Assembly: GCA_021772095.1 (NCBI GenBank)
Contig: JADYXR010000051.1
Span: forward strand, 25,398-89,397
Length of the DNA: 64,000 nt
Direction of reading: 5' to 3'
Source: Candidatus Obscuribacter sp.
Lineage (GTDB): Bacteria > Cyanobacteriota > Vampirovibrionia > Obscuribacterales > Obscuribacteraceae
Part shown: positions 18,131-27,323 of the stretch, in pieces
How positions within the stretch are numbered: position 1 is the first letter of the stretch
Layout: each line of letters begins with the position of its first letter
Notes under the pieces: model-generated
What the model was told of the DNA's origin: nothing
The model's input: the letters and a program-made list of their open reading frames with translations, nothing else
Database searches by the model: none
Position numbers and translations under genes: made by a program

Positions 18131-19126
18131 TCATCCTTTTTTCCGAAAGGCAAAATCAATATTGCTGGTCCTTGAAAAAATCAACTGAAGCGCGGTCTGA
18201 GGCATCGAAGCCAGAATCAAAACGGGATAAAGCGGATGGGAACTCAAATGATATTCCTTACCGGCTTTCATGGCGGACTGCTTCAAAATCGAATTAGCCC
18301 AATTGGTCGCGCTCGATAGACTATTCTTTATAAACACAACTTCCAGACCGGCAGCGGCAGCATGCTTGGCGAGCGTTTCAGGCGTGTATAAAACCAGGTG
18401 CCTGGGAATGTGCCATTGCACCCAGGCTTTACCGAAAAAACGACAATCGGCAGAATCGATGTTCGGCGTCTGTCCGTAAATGATGCCACCATCTACAAGC
18501 ACGTCACTGAGCCGTTTCAGAACTTTGATTGGATCGGGAAGATGTTCGATCACGTGGTTCATGTGCACCAAGCCGACTTTTCGCTCGCCAAGTTTTTCTC
18601 GTAGATCGTCTTCGTTAGCCACGAAAGCTTCGATTCCTAATTTCTTTGCGGCCTCGATCTGATCCGGAATGATATCGCTGCCGATCATCTCAAATGGTGC
18701 GCCGGCAATTTTCATCAGTTCAATCCAGGTGCCACTCCCGCACCCGTAATCGAGAACCGTTCGAGAGCCGGAAGGCATGAGCTTTTCGATCACCTTCAGC
18801 TTAGAAGAGGCCAACAACTTTGCCAACGTGGACATCAGCGCACCACGTTCACTAAAAGATTTATAGCAGTGATACTCACCAGCATAGAAAGCGCCAATCT
18901 CACTCTGTTTGGGACGCTGCCTCAAATAGACGGTGTCACACTGCAAGCATGAAACGAGCTGAAAACGCATCGAGCGAAGTGGCTCTTCCAAATATTCGCT
19001 ACCATCGGTGTCAGGAATTCCCTCGGGCACCAGATCTTTAAACTGATTTGAATGGCATAGGAGACAATCGACAGTCTCGAGCACGGCATCATCATCCAGC
19101 GTCGGCAATGCAGATTCAGTTGCCAT
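18131..19126 (-). CDS. SAM-dependent methyltransferase with N-terminal zinc ribbon (pair A)
   Basis: The 331-residue protein starts with two CxxC pairs (Cys21/24 and Cys60/63), a putative zinc ribbon, followed by a class I methyltransferase fold: VLDYGCGSGTWIELM (SAM loop), IGSDIIPDQ, VGLVHMNHVIEHLPDP and GGIIYGQTPN. A C-terminal helical part ends the protein. It follows the desaturase gene at 19129-20196 by two bases, so the two are one operon. Similar zinc-ribbon methyltransferases often act on sugars or lipids in surface-polymer clusters. Two more paralogs pair with desaturases in this window. Confidence 0.82.
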   Translation of the reverse strand: MATESALPTLDDDAVLETVDCLLCHSNQFKDLVPEGIPDTDGSEYLEEPLRSMRFQLVSCLQCDTVYLRQRPKQSEIGAFYAGEYHCYKSFSERGALMSTLAKLLASSKLKVIEKLMPSGSRTVLDYGCGSGTWIELMKIAGAPFEMIGSDIIPDQIEAAKKLGIEAFVANEDDLREKLGERKVGLVHMNHVIEHLPDPIKVLKRLSDVLVDGGIIYGQTPNIDSADCRFFGKAWVQWHIPRHLVLYTPETLAKHAAAAGLEVVFIKNSLSSATNWANSILKQSAMKAGKEYHLSSHPLYPVLILASMPQTALQLIFSRTSNIDFAFRKKG

Positions 19127-19128
19127 TC

Positions 19129-20196
19129 TTACGTCTCCGCACTCGGTGTCGCAGAGATTCGCGCATCAATAGTTTTCGCATCCGCGAGTTTCACATCGAA
19201 GGCTCTGGGGTCGCTGACCATTAAATCAGTAGCGATTGCATCAAACGTTTTGCTCTCACTGTTCTTTGTCTCAGAAATTTTAGTCTCGAGCTTTTTCAAG
19301 TGATCTAAAAAGAAGCGAGAATAGCTTGAGACCTGGCGATTCGGATAAGAAATTTGTTTCTCATGAAGATATTTGCGCACGTCTTTTAAACGAAAATGCG
19401 GAACGGTCGGATAAGCGTGATGGACGGCATGGTAATTAAAATCGGCGGGAGACAAAAAGAATTTTTCGATCAGTGGTGGATTGAAATCGAAGAGCCGCTC
19501 AGAGTCAGGAGCTTCGTCATGGATACTGGCGTGTTCGAGAAAAGCGCGTAGTGAAACAAAAAATGCAGCAATCGTCACCAGTGGAACAAACCACAAAACA
19601 ATGTACTCCCAAAATCGCCCGGCAAGCGCAAACGAACCAAGCAAAATCAGCTGCACCACTGCCACTCGCGCGTACTCACTGATCGTACTGGGACCGGACT
19701 TGATCTTCTCGACTGGTGCGATTCGCGACTTACCGCGCAGTACAATCGGCACTAATGTTTCAGTCAGCAGAGAACCGAAAAAGCGTCCGCCGAAAAATTG
19801 AAACAGCTGAGACGAACTGCCTCTGCGGCTGTTGTTGTAGGTCACCCAATCGGGATCGTTTGTGGTGTTGAAATATTTGTGATGGTCGAGATGCCGGAAG
19901 CGTTCATGAAAATACGGCATGCCGACCGGATAAGCGTAAAACCAGGCGCCGATAAGATCGTTAAGCCAGCGTTTTTTAAAACAAAGCATATGCCAGGCAT
20001 CATGCTGCAAATTAATCAGCCCGTGCTGTAACCCGGCGATCAGAAACATCGCCACCAGATACATCGGAATGCTCGGATAATTATGAGCAACTACGAAGAT
20101 GCAGACGATTGCCACCCAGTGACCAGCAAAATCCAGTCCCGCCTTGACGGGCGAAAGCTTGCTGTACGATTTTAATTCTTGCGCGCCGGTCGTCAC
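19129..20196 (-). CDS. Fatty acid desaturase family membrane enzyme (pair A)
   Basis: The 355-residue membrane protein has the three histidine boxes of diiron desaturases/hydroxylases: HDAWH at 65-69, HLDHH at 102-106 and HAVHH at 256-260, separated by hydrophobic helices. It also has a FLEHASIHDE segment between boxes 2 and 3. The C-terminal 60 residues are a polar Thr/Lys/Asp-rich tail not needed for the fold. The family oxidises lipid or carotenoid acyl carbons using O2 and an electron donor; no donor gene is adjacent. It is coupled to the methyltransferase downstream. The substrate could be an acyl chain of a glycolipid made by this island. Confidence 0.82.
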   Translation of the reverse strand: MTTGAQELKSYSKLSPVKAGLDFAGHWVAIVCIFVVAHNYPSIPMYLVAMFLIAGLQHGLINLQHDAWHMLCFKKRWLNDLIGAWFYAYPVGMPYFHERFRHLDHHKYFNTTNDPDWVTYNNSRRGSSSQLFQFFGGRFFGSLLTETLVPIVLRGKSRIAPVEKIKSGPSTISEYARVAVVQLILLGSFALAGRFWEYIVLWFVPLVTIAAFFVSLRAFLEHASIHDEAPDSERLFDFNPPLIEKFFLSPADFNYHAVHHAYPTVPHFRLKDVRKYLHEKQISYPNRQVSSYSRFFLDHLKKLETKISETKNSESKTFDAIATDLMVSDPRAFDVKLADAKTIDARISATPSAET

Positions 20197-20503
20197 TAGT
20201 AAATCACCTGCAGGCGCTCGATTTCAAAAGACATTGGATGCAACGGCAAATATGAAATCTAAAGCAGACCTGTTGTGATTCTACCCGAAATAAGGTTTCT
20301 GATAACTTCTGCACTCTCAATGCGAAGTGGTATCACGGACTGCAAAACTATCTGGCGGCGAAGCTCGGAAGTGCCGTCCCTATATGATTCTGCGCGTAAC
20401 CGACCAGGGGCAGGCGAACCAACTTTACAGCCTTCGCCCTACCTTCTGTGCTTTGCAGAATGTGATAATCTGCATGAGAGTAGTCCCCTTCGGATTCGGA
20501 TCG
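20197..20503. other. Divergent intergenic region
   Basis: This 307-base gap separates the divergent desaturase (pair A) and methyltransferase (pair B) genes and so should hold both promoters. I see no convincing -35/-10 pair, no RNA gene and no strong hairpin. A continuous plus-strand frame extends from 20327 into the methyltransferase, but it lacks family similarity there and is taken as chance. Confidence 0.5.
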
Positions 20504-21544
20504 ATGTCCTCAACCACTGATTTTTTCCCAACGACGAAGACGTCAAACATAGCGAAAGTGGCAGTTCCCAACTGCCCCGCTTGCGATTCGACTCAAAGAA
20601 AGCATCTTTACGACGTTCGCGAGCACGAATACTCAAACACGACCGATGATGTTTTTCCGCTCCACGAATGCCTCGGTTGCGCCGCCTGGTACCTCGATCC
20701 GCGCCCGGCTGAATCGGCTCTCGGCATCATTTACCCACCCAATTATTACGCCTACGTTCTCGACGTTACAAAACCGGACGACATCCAAAAGAGTCGCGAG
20801 GGACTGGTTAATCGAATCGCAAAGAAGTTTCAAAAGAAACGCTTGAAGCCGCTTGAAAAGTACACCACGCTGGATTCCAACACGCGCTGGCTCGACATCG
20901 GCTGCAGCAACGGCAATGTGCTGGAATGGCTGAAAGATGTTTATGGCTTCTCCGGCGTCGGTCTCGACCTCTCTGAGCGCGCCGTCAACTTCTGCCGCGA
21001 GCGAGGTTTTCAGGCATACGTCAGCCGTTTCGAGGAATTTCAGCTGCCGCCCGGCGAAGAAAAATTCGACGTTGTCTTAAGCTCACACGTTATCGAGCAC
21101 GTCGCGTCGCCAAAAGAATACATGGAAAAAGCCTACGAACTGCTCAAACCAGGCGGTCTGTGCGTGTTCATCACACCAAACATCGACACCTGGGAGGCAC
21201 GCCTCTTCGGAAAACACTGGGGCGGTCTGCACGTGCCGCGACACTGGACCATGCTCGACGAGAAAAGCTCCCGCTCACTGGGCGAACGCAGCGGTTTCGA
21301 ATTTCTGGAAGCAGCGTATTCCAACAATCCGACATTTTGGGTTTGGACATTTCATTCAATGCTGGAGCCAATTCTCGGACGCAACTTCGTCGATTTCTTC
21401 CTGCCATCGGATCATCGATTCGTCAACAATCGTCTGACGACGGTCGGCAGGCTCGGCTTCTTCACCTTCTGGGACATCGCCAACACGATCTTCACGGGCA
21501 AATCCGCAAACATGATGTGCATTTTTCGCAAACCCCTTAAGTAG
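20504..21544 (+). CDS. SAM-dependent methyltransferase with N-terminal zinc ribbon (pair B)
   Basis: Translated from the ATG at 20504 this is 346 residues; starts at 20474 or 20327 are possible but add sequence that the paralogs lack. Cys24/27 and Cys56/59 form the zinc ribbon, followed by LDPRPAESALGIIYPPNYYA, a signature shared with the protein at 26364. The SAM loop is WLDIGCSNGNVLEWL, then VGLDLSERAV, VVLSSHVIEHVASP and GGLCVFITPNID. It is on the plus strand 290 bases before a desaturase gene, so the pairing is kept although the order is reversed and the spacing is wider than in pairs A and C. Confidence 0.8.
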   Translation: MSSTTDFFPTTKTSNIAKVAVPNCPACDSTQRKHLYDVREHEYSNTTDDVFPLHECLGCAAWYLDPRPAESALGIIYPPNYYAYVLDVTKPDDIQKSREGLVNRIAKKFQKKRLKPLEKYTTLDSNTRWLDIGCSNGNVLEWLKDVYGFSGVGLDLSERAVNFCRERGFQAYVSRFEEFQLPPGEEKFDVVLSSHVIEHVASPKEYMEKAYELLKPGGLCVFITPNIDTWEARLFGKHWGGLHVPRHWTMLDEKSSRSLGERSGFEFLEAAYSNNPTFWVWTFHSMLEPILGRNFVDFFLPSDHRFVNNRLTTVGRLGFFTFWDIANTIFTGKSANMMCIFRKPLK

Positions 21545-21670
21545 TGCCCCCGCCGCTTTCCGAGCTTTTGGAAAAATGTCGATCACAAATTGAAAAAATC
21601 AGGTAGTCAGTCTATCTGTTGAGGCATATAGAAAAGAATAGGTCATATTTTTGGCAATAGATAGAACAAA

Positions 21671-21836
21671 ACGCTGGCAATGATTTGATTACTCGGGCAA
21701 AACTTAGCAACGATTACTCAGACAAACTTAGCAACAATTACTAGTTCGAAACTTTGACCCCGACCTGGACCGAGACGCAGACACGATTTACTAAGACCGA
21801 AACTTTGGCGATGATTTTACTAGGACCGAAACAATG
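21671..21836 (+). repeat. Degenerate 24-29 base tandem repeats upstream of desaturase B
   Basis: The leader before the desaturase start carries at least four imperfect tandem units. Two close copies read ACTTAGCAACGATTACTCAG and ACTTAGCAACAATTACTAGT; two later units share ACTTTGGCGATGATTTTACT-like sequence and end in AGACCGAA or GGACCGAA. The last unit runs up to the ATG at 21834. The units are too diverged for a mobile repeat and could bind a regulator or alter translation. Confidence 0.6.
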
Positions 21837-22817
21837 GTAGGTTTGCAAAACACGAGCGATAAGCCGCACTCTGAATCACTGCGCCATCTCAGCGGTGCTT
21901 CCGATGTTCGCGGATTGTTTGATGTCGTCAGACATTACGGCACCATCGCCGCTCTGATTTGGATTGCTTGCACACTCAACAATCCGTTGGTTTCCATCGC
22001 GGCATTTATTGTGATCGGCGCTTTGCAGCATGGAATGTCATCCTTGCAGCACGAAGCCTGGCATTACTTATGTTTCCGTTCGCACAAAGTAAACGACTTT
22101 TTCGGCGCCTGGTTTTACGCTTACCCTCTGGGCGGTTTCTTCTACTTCAATCAAGTTCGGCATCGCGGTCACCATGCCTATTTCGGCAGTGCCAAAGATC
22201 CTGATCGCGAAACTTATATCAACGTCGAACGCGACACACCACAACGATTCGTCTCATACTTCATTGGGTTACTTTTTGGTAAATTTCTCCTGGTGAAACT
22301 AGCGCAAGTTTTTAGCCCGAAAAAACAAGAACTTCCAGGCCTGGACTTGAAATCGCGCAACATGCCCAACACTAAGATTGAGCTCGTATGCGTTGCAATC
22401 GCTCAATTTATTCTGATGGCGATCTTCACACTTGCAGGAAATTTTTGGAATTACTGGTTGTTCTGGTTTCTGCCGCTTGTTACCGTCGCACCATTTCTTG
22501 AAGTCTATCGACAGTTTATCGAGCACGCCAATCCTTACAGCGACGACATTCCAAGCAATGATCGTTTGTTCGATTTCGATGCCAATATTTGGGAACGCTT
22601 TTTCATCGCACCAATTCATTTTCATCTGCATGCACTTCATCACTCGTTTCCAAAAATTCCGCACTATCGTTTGAAACAAGCTAAAAAAGAAGCGCTGGCG
22701 AAAGGACTAAACTACACACGCACTGAGCGAAAAGGCTACATCGCCTGCTTAGTCGAACACATGCGCGGATTGGAGAAAAAATTGCTGGAGGAACAGGCTC
22801 CAACAATTTCGGGCTAA
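21834..22817 (+). CDS. Fatty acid desaturase family membrane enzyme (pair B)
   Basis: The 327-residue protein has His boxes HEAWH at 73-77, HRGHH at 110-114 and HALHH in the C-terminal part, with membrane helices between. It is clearly homologous to the protein at 19129: both have LQHxAWHxLCF, FGAWFYAYP-like and LFDFxxxxxExFFxxP segments. The C-terminal LEKKLLEEQ tail is charged. It is followed six bases later by a GT-C gene, so the desaturase and a GT-C enzyme are probably co-expressed here. That is the best clue that the oxidised substrate is part of the same lipid or polymer. Confidence 0.82.
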   Translation: MVGLQNTSDKPHSESLRHLSGASDVRGLFDVVRHYGTIAALIWIACTLNNPLVSIAAFIVIGALQHGMSSLQHEAWHYLCFRSHKVNDFFGAWFYAYPLGGFFYFNQVRHRGHHAYFGSAKDPDRETYINVERDTPQRFVSYFIGLLFGKFLLVKLAQVFSPKKQELPGLDLKSRNMPNTKIELVCVAIAQFILMAIFTLAGNFWNYWLFWFLPLVTVAPFLEVYRQFIEHANPYSDDIPSNDRLFDFDANIWERFFIAPIHFHLHALHHSFPKIPHYRLKQAKKEALAKGLNYTRTERKGYIACLVEHMRGLEKKLLEEQAPTISG

Positions 22818-22823
22818 GATCCC

Positions 22824-24587
22824 ATGAGCAAAGACAATCTTTTAGAAAGCCGCGATGGAAATTTCGGATCTTATAAACTAGTATCCTGCTTCGTGGTGCT
22901 GGCTCTCTGTATCGCTTTCATCCAAATCGTCGCCTGGCGAGATTACGTTGGATGGGACGCTGTTCAATATTTAGAAATCGCCGATCAGATTCTAGCTGGC
23001 AACTGGAACGAACTCTTTCGCTCGTACTGGAGTCCACTTTTTCCATTGCTTTTAGCACTGGTTAAAGCATTTGCCGGCAAAGGTTTCGATGAGTTGGTCA
23101 TCCTCAATTGGGTAACCTATTTCAGTTACGTTTTCACAACGATTGCATTTGTTTTCTTTGCCCGCAATTTGTTTGACGTGCAAAAACAGTTGCTCAAAAA
23201 TGAACCAAAAGAGTTTCTTTCATTGTCGCCGACGCAGCTTACTATCGGCGTTTACATCTCATTTCTTTACTCCACATTGGCAGCCACGGAGCTATCCTGG
23301 AAGACACCAGACATCTTGGGTTCTGGAATTTGTTTACTCACTCTGGCGCAATGCTTAGCATTGCTAGCTGGTCGCTCAACATTACCGACCTGTGTCTCTA
23401 CCGGCTTTTTCATGGCGCTTTGCTGTTGGGCAAAAAATTTGCACATCGGTTTCGTACTAATTCTTTCAGCAATGCTTGTGATAGAACGGAAAAGAAACAA
23501 TCTGTCGTGGCAAAAACTCGGAATTCTTCTGGGCACTTTCGCAATCTGCTTAGGTGCACTGATAGTGCCACTCTCAGCCCAAACAGGAAGATTCACATAC
23601 AGCGACGTCACGCACATTGGCAGATCGTGGTGCCAAAGTTTCGGTTACGTCGAGATTGTCCATGCTCGATCAGAGACGTTTAAACATCCGACCAGAATTC
23701 TCGTCGATCAGCCCCGGTTCTACGAATTCGCGACACCATTTGATGTCACCTATCCTCCGTTTTACGCACCACAATATTGGTACGACGGTGTTGAGTATCA
23801 ATACCAATTCGTTCCGAAGACTTATTTTCCAGTTTTGTTTTCAAAATTACAAAAGATATTCTGGGTGCTTTTCGGAGTGATGATGTTCGTAACCGCAGCC
23901 TGTGCAATCACTGCCAGAGGCAGCCCTTTCTCTGGCGAGCGCTTACTAAAATATTCCACCGCTTGGGTGCCGGCGTTTGCAGCAATCTCAGCATGTATCA
24001 TTTTGGCCGATTACCAGGGGCGATACTTCACCAGTCCACTGATTGCGTTATTGTGCTTTTACCTGGCATGCCTGCGCGTGCCGGATACCATGAGCGCTCG
24101 CAGGGGCTTAAATGCGAGTTTCGCAATTCTGATGATCTGGTTATCCGGAAGTTTATTCGCAAAGACATTTATCCACTTTTACTTTGCCTGCCCAAGCTTC
24201 GCACACGCATTTATGGACATGGCTAAAACAAAAGGTCCGCCGTCACCGCCGGAATCGCCGCACCTGACAATGATTGGAGGCTTGCGGAACGCGGGCCTGA
24301 AACCTGGAGATCGAGTGGCACGGATCGTGCGTCTCGGTGCAGGAGACGCAGAAATTTATTGGGCAAAAGCAGCAGGCTTGAAAATTGTAAGCGAGTCAAT
24401 CGATGTCGAGGGTTTCTGGAAATGCGATGCTGCGAAACGTCAACTCGCTTATGAGAAGCTGAAAGAGCTGGGAGTGAAGGCGATAGTGCAAGACTGGGCA
24501 TCAGGTTTTCCAGATTATCCGGTTCCGTCAGACCCGGGCTGGACGATTTTACCCGGCACCAAAAGTTACATTTACATGCTTGATTGA
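22824..24587 (+). CDS. GT-C type membrane glycosyltransferase, paralog family member 5
   Basis: The 587-residue protein has VGWDAVQYLEIADQI, SYWSPLFPLLLALVKAF, LSWKTPDILGSGICLLT and multiple helices. Its C-terminal domain has NAGLKPGDRVARIVRLG, YWAKAAGLKIVSESIDVEG, LKELGVKAIVQDWASG and LPGTKSYIYML. It groups with the members at 12800 and 39198 by that C-terminal pattern. It starts six bases after the desaturase stop, as the second gene of a plus-strand operon that may continue to the methyltransferase at 24708. Lipid-linked sugar transfer is the family expectation; the substrate is not known. Confidence 0.82.
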   Translation: MSKDNLLESRDGNFGSYKLVSCFVVLALCIAFIQIVAWRDYVGWDAVQYLEIADQILAGNWNELFRSYWSPLFPLLLALVKAFAGKGFDELVILNWVTYFSYVFTTIAFVFFARNLFDVQKQLLKNEPKEFLSLSPTQLTIGVYISFLYSTLAATELSWKTPDILGSGICLLTLAQCLALLAGRSTLPTCVSTGFFMALCCWAKNLHIGFVLILSAMLVIERKRNNLSWQKLGILLGTFAICLGALIVPLSAQTGRFTYSDVTHIGRSWCQSFGYVEIVHARSETFKHPTRILVDQPRFYEFATPFDVTYPPFYAPQYWYDGVEYQYQFVPKTYFPVLFSKLQKIFWVLFGVMMFVTAACAITARGSPFSGERLLKYSTAWVPAFAAISACIILADYQGRYFTSPLIALLCFYLACLRVPDTMSARRGLNASFAILMIWLSGSLFAKTFIHFYFACPSFAHAFMDMAKTKGPPSPPESPHLTMIGGLRNAGLKPGDRVARIVRLGAGDAEIYWAKAAGLKIVSESIDVEGFWKCDAAKRQLAYEKLKELGVKAIVQDWASGFPDYPVPSDPGWTILPGTKSYIYMLD

Positions 24588-24707
24588 GTGAGCTTGATAT
24601 ATGCTGGATTACACAAACCTTCTCGATCACTTAGTCGCACGCGATAAATGTTGCTACTATGTGAGCACCAGGCGGTCGGTCGGCGATGACATTACTAGAG
24701 GAATCAC

Positions 24708-25403
24708 ATGAGTCTTAAGGAGGAAGAATCGCACACCAGCGATTCTACTTTCTACGAGCATCAAGATAAGTATTCGTTTGTGCAACGAATCATCGGACAG
24801 GCACGCCAGGAAATGTTCGACCACTTCATGGAAGTCGCCAGGCCGACTGCCGACACAGCCGTCCTCGACGTCGGCGTGACGTCATATCGACGCCACGATA
24901 CGAATTCGTTTGAAAAGATGTATCCATATCCCGCACAGATTACGGCTCTCGGAACTGACGATGCGTCCTTCCTGGAGCAGGATTTCCCTGGATTGAAGTT
25001 CGTCAAAGCAAATGGATTGAACATGCCGTTTGCCGACAAACAATTCGATTTAGCAACTAGTTGGGCGACTGTTGAGCACGTCGGCAGTTATGATAATCAA
25101 CGCAAATTCGTGAAAGAAATCATGCGCGTCAGTCGCAGATGTTTAATCACAACACCGAATCGCTGGTATCCAATCGAGTTCCACACAGTCCTGCCATTGC
25201 TGCATTGGCTGCCGCCCGCGCAATTTCGAAATATTCTGCGCCTGCTCAAAATGGAATCGCTGGCGTCAGAAGAGAATTTGAATTTGCTCGGCGAAAAAGA
25301 ATTCATGGATCTCCTGCCACCCGGCGTTAAGTGCACAACCTTGCATCACCGCTTGTTCGGCTCGATATCAAATTTGTTGTTCTATCTCGAAGACTACAAT
25401 TGA
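24708..25403 (+). CDS. Class I SAM-dependent methyltransferase
   Basis: The 231-residue protein has a methyltransferase type 11 core: VLDVGVTSYRR (divergent SAM loop), ITALGTDDASF, FVKANGLNMPFADKQFD and SWATVEHVG, then CLITTPNRWYP. The glycine-rich loop is weak (DVGVTS instead of DxGxGxG), and there is no zinc ribbon, so it is not one of the three paired methyltransferases. A GAGGAA ribosome binding site precedes the ATG. Proteins of this kind often modify sugars in polysaccharide clusters. It lies 120 bases after the GT-C gene. Confidence 0.75.
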   Translation: MSLKEEESHTSDSTFYEHQDKYSFVQRIIGQARQEMFDHFMEVARPTADTAVLDVGVTSYRRHDTNSFEKMYPYPAQITALGTDDASFLEQDFPGLKFVKANGLNMPFADKQFDLATSWATVEHVGSYDNQRKFVKEIMRVSRRCLITTPNRWYPIEFHTVLPLLHWLPPAQFRNILRLLKMESLASEENLNLLGEKEFMDLLPPGVKCTTLHHRLFGSISNLLFYLEDYN

Positions 25404-25486
25404 ACCATGACAAATCAATGGTCGACTCGTTTGAAAGGCATTCTGGAAACGCCACCGCATTCGGTGACCATAATTTCAAGTTTTTG

Positions 25487-25939
25487 CTACACCAAGACAT
25501 CAAGCCCTTTACGGTTGACCAGATCCAATAACTTCATTGCGACGTTACTAGGCTTCTTTGCACCTGTTTCCCACTTTTGCAGTGAGGACGGAGTTATGTT
25601 CATAAAGTTCGCAAAGACCGCCTGACTAACTTGGCACCGACTTCGTATCGCTTTTATCTCTTTGGACGAAAAAGTTGGAACCTCGGGTAAGCATAATGCA
25701 TCGAACTCGCGCATTGTTGTTTGACTAATCGCTCCAATGGAATGAAGACCCATAGCGGTTTCGTGAACTGATTGGAGAATGCTGCCTTCTTTGGGCGACG
25801 TTTTCTTTGAACCAGTTTTCGTGGTGGTTCTTCCTGACGACTTAGAAGCAGAGGCAGCAGTTTGTGAAGAAGTGGCCAACTTGCTCGCATATTTTTTTTG
25901 TGAATTAGCTACACTCTCTTCGATTTTTTTAATTGCCAT
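25487..25939 (-). CDS. XRE-family antitoxin of a RelE-type pair (NadS/HigA2-like)
   Basis: The 150-residue protein ends in a helix-turn-helix domain: SSKEIKAIRSRCQVSQAVFA, then FMNITPSSLQKWETGAKKPS. That is the pattern of NadS-like antitoxins encoded after PF06296-type RelE toxins. The N-terminal 55 residues are a Ser/Thr/Lys-rich disordered tail (KTGSKKTSPKEG), which is unusual for this family. It overlaps the toxin gene's end by 11 bases. Toxin first, antitoxin second is the higBA-like order. The antitoxin should bind the toxin and repress the promoter upstream of 26309. Confidence 0.75.
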   Translation of the reverse strand: MAIKKIEESVANSQKKYASKLATSSQTAASASKSSGRTTTKTGSKKTSPKEGSILQSVHETAMGLHSIGAISQTTMREFDALCLPEVPTFSSKEIKAIRSRCQVSQAVFANFMNITPSSLQKWETGAKKPSNVAMKLLDLVNRKGLDVLV

Positions 25940-26309
25940 CGTATGGAATCTCCTTTAACTCCTTCTGCTTTAACGCTTCCTCTAGTTGTTTGTCGGTTAA
26001 CTCCAACAACGCTTTGCTCAATTTTTTGAGCGCATCAAGCTCCTTTCCCGCGATGTTTGCTTTTTCATTTTTGGCGAAGATGTGTATGCAGAAAACTTTG
26101 GCAGTCGAGCTTTTGTAAACCAGGATGGTTCTCAATCCCCCGCTCTTTCCCTTGCCTCCAATAGCCACCCGCTTTTTGAAAAGATTGCTTCCAAGCGCGT
26201 TTCCCGTTAGTCCGGATGCAACTTCACGAATTGCCTTAATTAAGTCGTCATCAACTAAGCCCTGAACCGCGGCGTTCCTATAGAAGCTTTTGGTTTGTAG
26301 TACACGCAT
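25929..26309 (-). CDS. RelE/ParE-family toxin (PF06296-like)
   Basis: The 126-residue protein carries the motifs KRVAIGGKGKSGGLRTILVY and FCIHIFAKNEKANI, the hallmark of the RelE-like family PF06296, and a LDALKKLSKALLELT helix. Family members are ribosome-dependent or free mRNA endonucleases; activity here is inferred only. A charged C-terminal tail (EALKQKELKEIP) extends past the usual end. The partner antitoxin follows with an 11-base overlap. The pair lies between methyltransferase genes inside the glycan island and may stabilise it. Confidence 0.75.
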   Translation of the reverse strand: MRVLQTKSFYRNAAVQGLVDDDLIKAIREVASGLTGNALGSNLFKKRVAIGGKGKSGGLRTILVYKSSTAKVFCIHIFAKNEKANIAGKELDALKKLSKALLELTDKQLEEALKQKELKEIPYDGN

Positions 26310-26363
26310 ATGCCAACTATAGCACTAAGTGCTACGTTTAACAACGGAGTAAGTTCAGTTTCT

Positions 26364-27323
26364 CTACGGCCGCTGCGCGACTACCTGCATGTTCGAAGTG
26401 CGAGAGCCTAGCTTCGCTCGGACAAGATCGAATCCAGTGAAGATGCACAGAAGAGGCACGTTCTGGAACGGGTTGAGCCAATTAGCAAGTAGTTTTGATT
26501 TCAGCTTATCTTTTGCAAAGTGATGCAGCGAATAAATCCAAAACGTGTGAGCAGGTAGATACTTGATGGACTTTACGGTCAGCCCATTTGCCTGGACCAT
26601 GTTACTGAGATTGTCCTGGTTGAACAGATTCCAGTGGCGCGGGAAGTGATAGCCGCCCCAATAGCGGCGGCGAAAAAGACTAACGTCCAGGCTGCGTGTA
26701 TTTGGTGTTTCAATCACGAGGATGCCACCACTTTTTAGCAGACGGCTGAGCACTGCCACCATTTTGGCCGGGTCTTCCACGTGCTCGATAACCTGCAAAA
26801 GAACAATCAAGTCAAATTGCCCGACCGGCAAATCCGGCTCGACGTCTTCAATTCGGCCGCATAAACCATTAAATCCTTGAGACTTCAAATGATCGATGCA
26901 TTCGGTGCTCATCTCGACGCCGTACAATTTTTCCTTCGCAACACCGAGTTGCGATAGCATTTCCAGATAGCGGCCATTTCCGCAACCGACATCGAGAAAC
27001 TGAAGAGCGTCTTTGCCAGCCAGTTTCAACCAGCTTTTTACTTTAGCTCGGTCCAGTTTATCTTTAGCGAATCGCGCGACTGGGCTGATCACGTCATCAT
27101 AGTTATACGAATAATAATTCGGCGGATAGATCACACCAAGTTCTGCGCTACTCGGTCGCGGATTGAGATAGACGTTTTCGCAGTCGACGCATTCGACCAT
27201 TTGAAATTCAACTTCACTGGTACTGTATTCGAAATCTTGTCCGCTGGCGTATGGCTTTGATTGCGTCGAATGGCAGACGCCGCAAGACACCGTCTCCATC
27301 TGCATCTTGCTACCCGAAATCAA
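26364..27323 (-). CDS. SAM-dependent methyltransferase with N-terminal zinc ribbon (pair C)
   Basis: The 319-residue protein has Cys14/17 and Cys45/48 as zinc ribbon ligands, NVYLNPRPSSAELGVIYPPN, then the methyltransferase core: FLDVGCGNGRYLEML, YGVEMSTECIDHL, FDLIVLLQVIEHVEDP and GGILVIETPNT. RRRYWGGYHFPRHWNLF matches the GKHWGGLHVPRHWTML segment of the pair B enzyme. It overlaps the upstream desaturase by four bases (27320-27323), so the two are tightly coupled. The conserved WGG-x-PRHW region may bind the acceptor. Confidence 0.83.
   Translation of the reverse strand: MISGSKMQMETVSCGVCHSTQSKPYASGQDFEYSTSEVEFQMVECVDCENVYLNPRPSSAELGVIYPPNYYSYNYDDVISPVARFAKDKLDRAKVKSWLKLAGKDALQFLDVGCGNGRYLEMLSQLGVAKEKLYGVEMSTECIDHLKSQGFNGLCGRIEDVEPDLPVGQFDLIVLLQVIEHVEDPAKMVAVLSRLLKSGGILVIETPNTRSLDVSLFRRRYWGGYHFPRHWNLFNQDNLSNMVQANGLTVKSIKYLPAHTFWIYSLHHFAKDKLKSKLLANWLNPFQNVPLLCIFTGFDLVRAKLGSRTSNMQVVAQRP

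Noticed and set aside
20327..20503. N-terminal extension of the pair B methyltransferase
   Set aside because: The added residues have no similarity to the paired paralogs, which begin shortly before the first CxxC.
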